From: Aestuariivirga litoralis
Lineage (GTDB): Bacteria > Pseudomonadota > Alphaproteobacteria > Rhizobiales > Aestuariivirgaceae
Assembly (NCBI RefSeq): GCF_015714715.1
Contig: NZ_WAHS01000002.1
Span: 496,001-560,000 of the forward strand
Direction of reading: 5' to 3'
Length of the DNA: 64,000 nucleotides
Shown piece after piece: positions 62,489 to 64,000 of the stretch. A program made the position numbers and the translations under genes. The notes under the pieces were generated by a model. That model was not told the origin of the DNA. It did no database searches and saw only the letters and a list, made by a program, of their open reading frames with translations. Within the stretch, counting starts at the first letter, position 1. The number at the start of each line of letters is the position of its first letter.

Positions 62489-63009
62489 TTGCAAGTGGTA
62501 TCGATCTTCGCCAGCGCTTGGTCAATGCCAGCGAGGGAATAAGTGTCCACCGTCTGCGTGCCGCGGAAGCTGGTGCCGGCCACGGTAAAGGTGCTGGACT
62601 TGGACGTCTTCATCGCCTTCACCACCTTGACTTCGGTGTTGGCATCGGCGGCCCAGGCGGAATCGCCATTGGTATAAAGCTCGAAATTCTGGGCATCGAC
62701 CTTGAGGTTCACGATCGAGCTTTCCTTGAAGGCATAGCCTATGTTGGTGGAAATCTGCCCCTTCACTTTCTTGCCCGCAAAATGCGTGATCATGAAATAG
62801 GCCGGGTCGCGCTTGGCATTCTTCTTGTCAGATTCGGATTTCTTCGGTGCTGACATCACATAGCACACGGGTGCGCCATCCTGATGATAGGTGAAAGCCT
62901 CCCAATCATCGGATTTGCCCAGCGAAACCGGGTCTTCAGCCCGCGCTGCGGTGGAGAAAACGAAACTGGCACAAAGTGCCGTGAAGAGAATTTTTGTCTT
63001 GAACGTCAT
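62485..63009 (-). CDS. Invasion-associated locus B (IalB) family secreted protein
   Basis: From ATG 63009 (MTFKTKILFTALCASFVFST) the 174-residue protein has a signal peptide and an IalB-type body: DDWEAFTYHQDGAPVCYVMS, RDPAYFMITHF, GYAFKESSIVNLKVDAQNFEL and the C-terminal FRGTQTVDTYSLAG. IalB proteins occur widely in alphaproteobacteria, far beyond the invasive Bartonella, and have no firm function. It is translationally coupled to the glycosidase-like gene. Confidence 0.85.
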   Translation of the reverse strand: MTFKTKILFTALCASFVFSTAARAEDPVSLGKSDDWEAFTYHQDGAPVCYVMSAPKKSESDKKNAKRDPAYFMITHFAGKKVKGQISTNIGYAFKESSIVNLKVDAQNFELYTNGDSAWAADANTEVKVVKAMKTSKSSTFTVAGTSFRGTQTVDTYSLAGIDQALAKIDTTCK

Positions 63010-63100
63010 GCCCGGTAAATCACACGTCAATTGTTAACAACTTGCCAAATGGATGATCCGCTGTACACACGGAAATCTGGGCTGATTTGGGGCGGCATGC

Positions 63101-63934
63101 ATGAGCGAGAAAACCATACTCATCACCGGTTGTTCGTCCGGCATTGGCTATGCCTGCGCGCATGGGTTAAAAAGCCGGGGCTGGCGCGTCTTCGCCACGG
63201 TACGCAATTTGGGCGACAAGAAGCGCCTGGAGGCCGAAGGCCTTGAAGTTCTGGTGATTGACTATGCTGACAGCGCTTCGCTCAAAGCCGCCGTGAAGGA
63301 CATTTCCAACCGTACAGGCGGCACGCTCTACGCCCTGTTCAACAATGGCGCTTATGGCCAGGTGGGCGCGGTGGAGGATTTGCCCCGCGCCGTGCTGGAG
63401 AAACAATTCGCGTCCAATTTCTTCGGCTGGCATGAATTGGCCACGCTCTGCTTGCCCTTGATGCGCGCGCATGGCACAGGCCGGATCGTGCAATGTTCTT
63501 CGGTGTTGGGCATCGTCGCGATGAAATGGCGCGGCGCCTATAACGCCTCGAAATTCGCTATCGAAGGCCTGAGCGACACAATGCGCCTTGAGCTGCAAGG
63601 CTCCGGCATTTTCGTCTCGACGATTGAGCCCGGCCCCATCCAGTCGCGCTTTGTGGAAAGTGCGATGAAGGCTTTCGAGAGCAACATCGACGAAACCAAA
63701 TCGCATTATACCGAAGCCTATGCCCGCCAGCGCGCGCGTCTGGGGCGCGGCGGTTCAGGCCGCTTCAAGCTTGGCCCGGAAGCCGTTCTGGAAAAGCTGA
63801 TCCATGCGCTGGAAGCCAAACGCCCGCGCGCGCATTATTATGTAACCATCCCCACCCATATCATGGGTGTGGCGCGGCGCATTATGCCGCAGCGGATGCT
63901 GGACTGGTTTGTTGCTAAGATGTCGGACCAATGA
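63101..63934 (+). CDS. Short-chain dehydrogenase/reductase (SDR)
   Basis: This 277-residue protein has the SDR NAD(P) motif TGCSSGIGYACA, FNNGAYGQVGAV, catalytic SSVLGIV serine, YNASK (Y and K) and PGPIQSRFV. The substrate is unknown; the length and C-terminal part fit classical SDRs of the 3-oxoacyl/steroid-like type. Its stop overlaps the start of the next gene (ATGA), so the two are probably translated together. Confidence 0.9.
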   Translation: MSEKTILITGCSSGIGYACAHGLKSRGWRVFATVRNLGDKKRLEAEGLEVLVIDYADSASLKAAVKDISNRTGGTLYALFNNGAYGQVGAVEDLPRAVLEKQFASNFFGWHELATLCLPLMRAHGTGRIVQCSSVLGIVAMKWRGAYNASKFAIEGLSDTMRLELQGSGIFVSTIEPGPIQSRFVESAMKAFESNIDETKSHYTEAYARQRARLGRGGSGRFKLGPEAVLEKLIHALEAKRPRAHYYVTIPTHIMGVARRIMPQRMLDWFVAKMSDQ

Positions 63935-64000
63935 CCAGCAATCTCATCATCGCCGTAGCCCTCGGTGCCGTCTTCATCGTGCTCGTACTGGGCCTGTTCA
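63931..64000 (+). CDS. Small membrane protein, N-terminal part (cut by window edge)
   Basis: The visible 23 residues (MTSNLIIAVALGAVFIVLVL, then GLF) form one hydrophobic helix. This start and the neighbour pattern resemble twin-helix HIG1-type proteins that follow an SDR gene in related genomes, but the family signature lies outside the window. Its ATG overlaps the SDR stop. Confidence 0.5.
   Translation, partial: MTSNLIIAVALGAVFIVLVLGLF

Overview
The window looks like a chromosomal stretch of an alphaproteobacterium, most likely of the order Hyphomicrobiales (Rhizobiales). The clues are the MocE-type Rieske ferredoxin, an IalB-family secreted protein, a histidine kinase of the PdhS/PleC/DivJ type, a tRNA-His without the extra G-1 and with A73, a long palindromic repeat inserted in frame in a gene, and a tiny MGRG-type membrane protein. 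No plasmid or phage structural genes were seen.

Layout. 1-3.6 kb: a partial TetR regulator divergent from a PNPOx-like flavoprotein, then a minus-strand operon of an L-lactate-dehydrogenase-type enzyme, an unknown protein carrying the palindromic element, and a fumarylacetoacetase-family hydrolase. 3.6-14.3 kb: a surface operon of a small DUF11 protein, a 2080-residue DUF11-repeat protein and a 1157-residue outer-membrane beta-barrel protein. 15-26.3 kb: mostly housekeeping genes (AI-2E-type permease, tRNA-His, histidine kinase, moaE, gnd, puuE, a GT39-type membrane enzyme, msrB, an L-2-hydroxyglutarate-oxidase-like enzyme, a 26-residue membrane peptide). 26.5-30.4 kb: a small accessory patch with a gene remnant, a ParB-domain DNA methyltransferase, a DUF5681 protein, an XRE regulator, and a lipoprotein gene with a degenerate inverted copy.

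30.4-52.1 kb is the striking part: about 20 genes that look like a catabolic locus for O-methylated cyclitols or aminocyclitols (rhizopine-like). It holds two complete CUT2-type sugar ABC importers, two Gfo/Idh/MocA dehydrogenases, three inositol-type TIM-barrel isomerases (one IolH-like, two MocC/IolO-like), a MocD-like membrane di-iron enzyme with MocE (Rieske ferredoxin) and MocF (ferredoxin reductase), formyl-THF deformylase PurU, a PanB-fold protein that lacks the PanB active-site residues, three paralogous FA-hydroxylase/sterol-desaturase-type di-iron proteins sharing a GTRNKRGDW signature, an aldo/keto reductase, and GntR and LacI regulators. The inferred logic is import of a methoxylated cyclitol, oxidative removal of the methyl group by membrane di-iron oxygenases fed by MocF and MocE, handling of the released one-carbon unit through folate, then oxidation and isomerisation of the ring.

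52.5-55.8 kb: a LysR regulator divergent from a four-gene operon (SnoaL-like protein, FMN reductase, VOC protein, DoxX protein) that looks like a quinone/electrophile-stress module. 56.1-64 kb: tRNA-Ala(CGC), a YggT protein, a secreted protein, typA, argG, rlmN, a phosphodiester-glycosidase-like protein, an IalB-family protein, a short-chain dehydrogenase and the start of a membrane protein cut by the window edge. All functions are read from sequence only; no database search was run.
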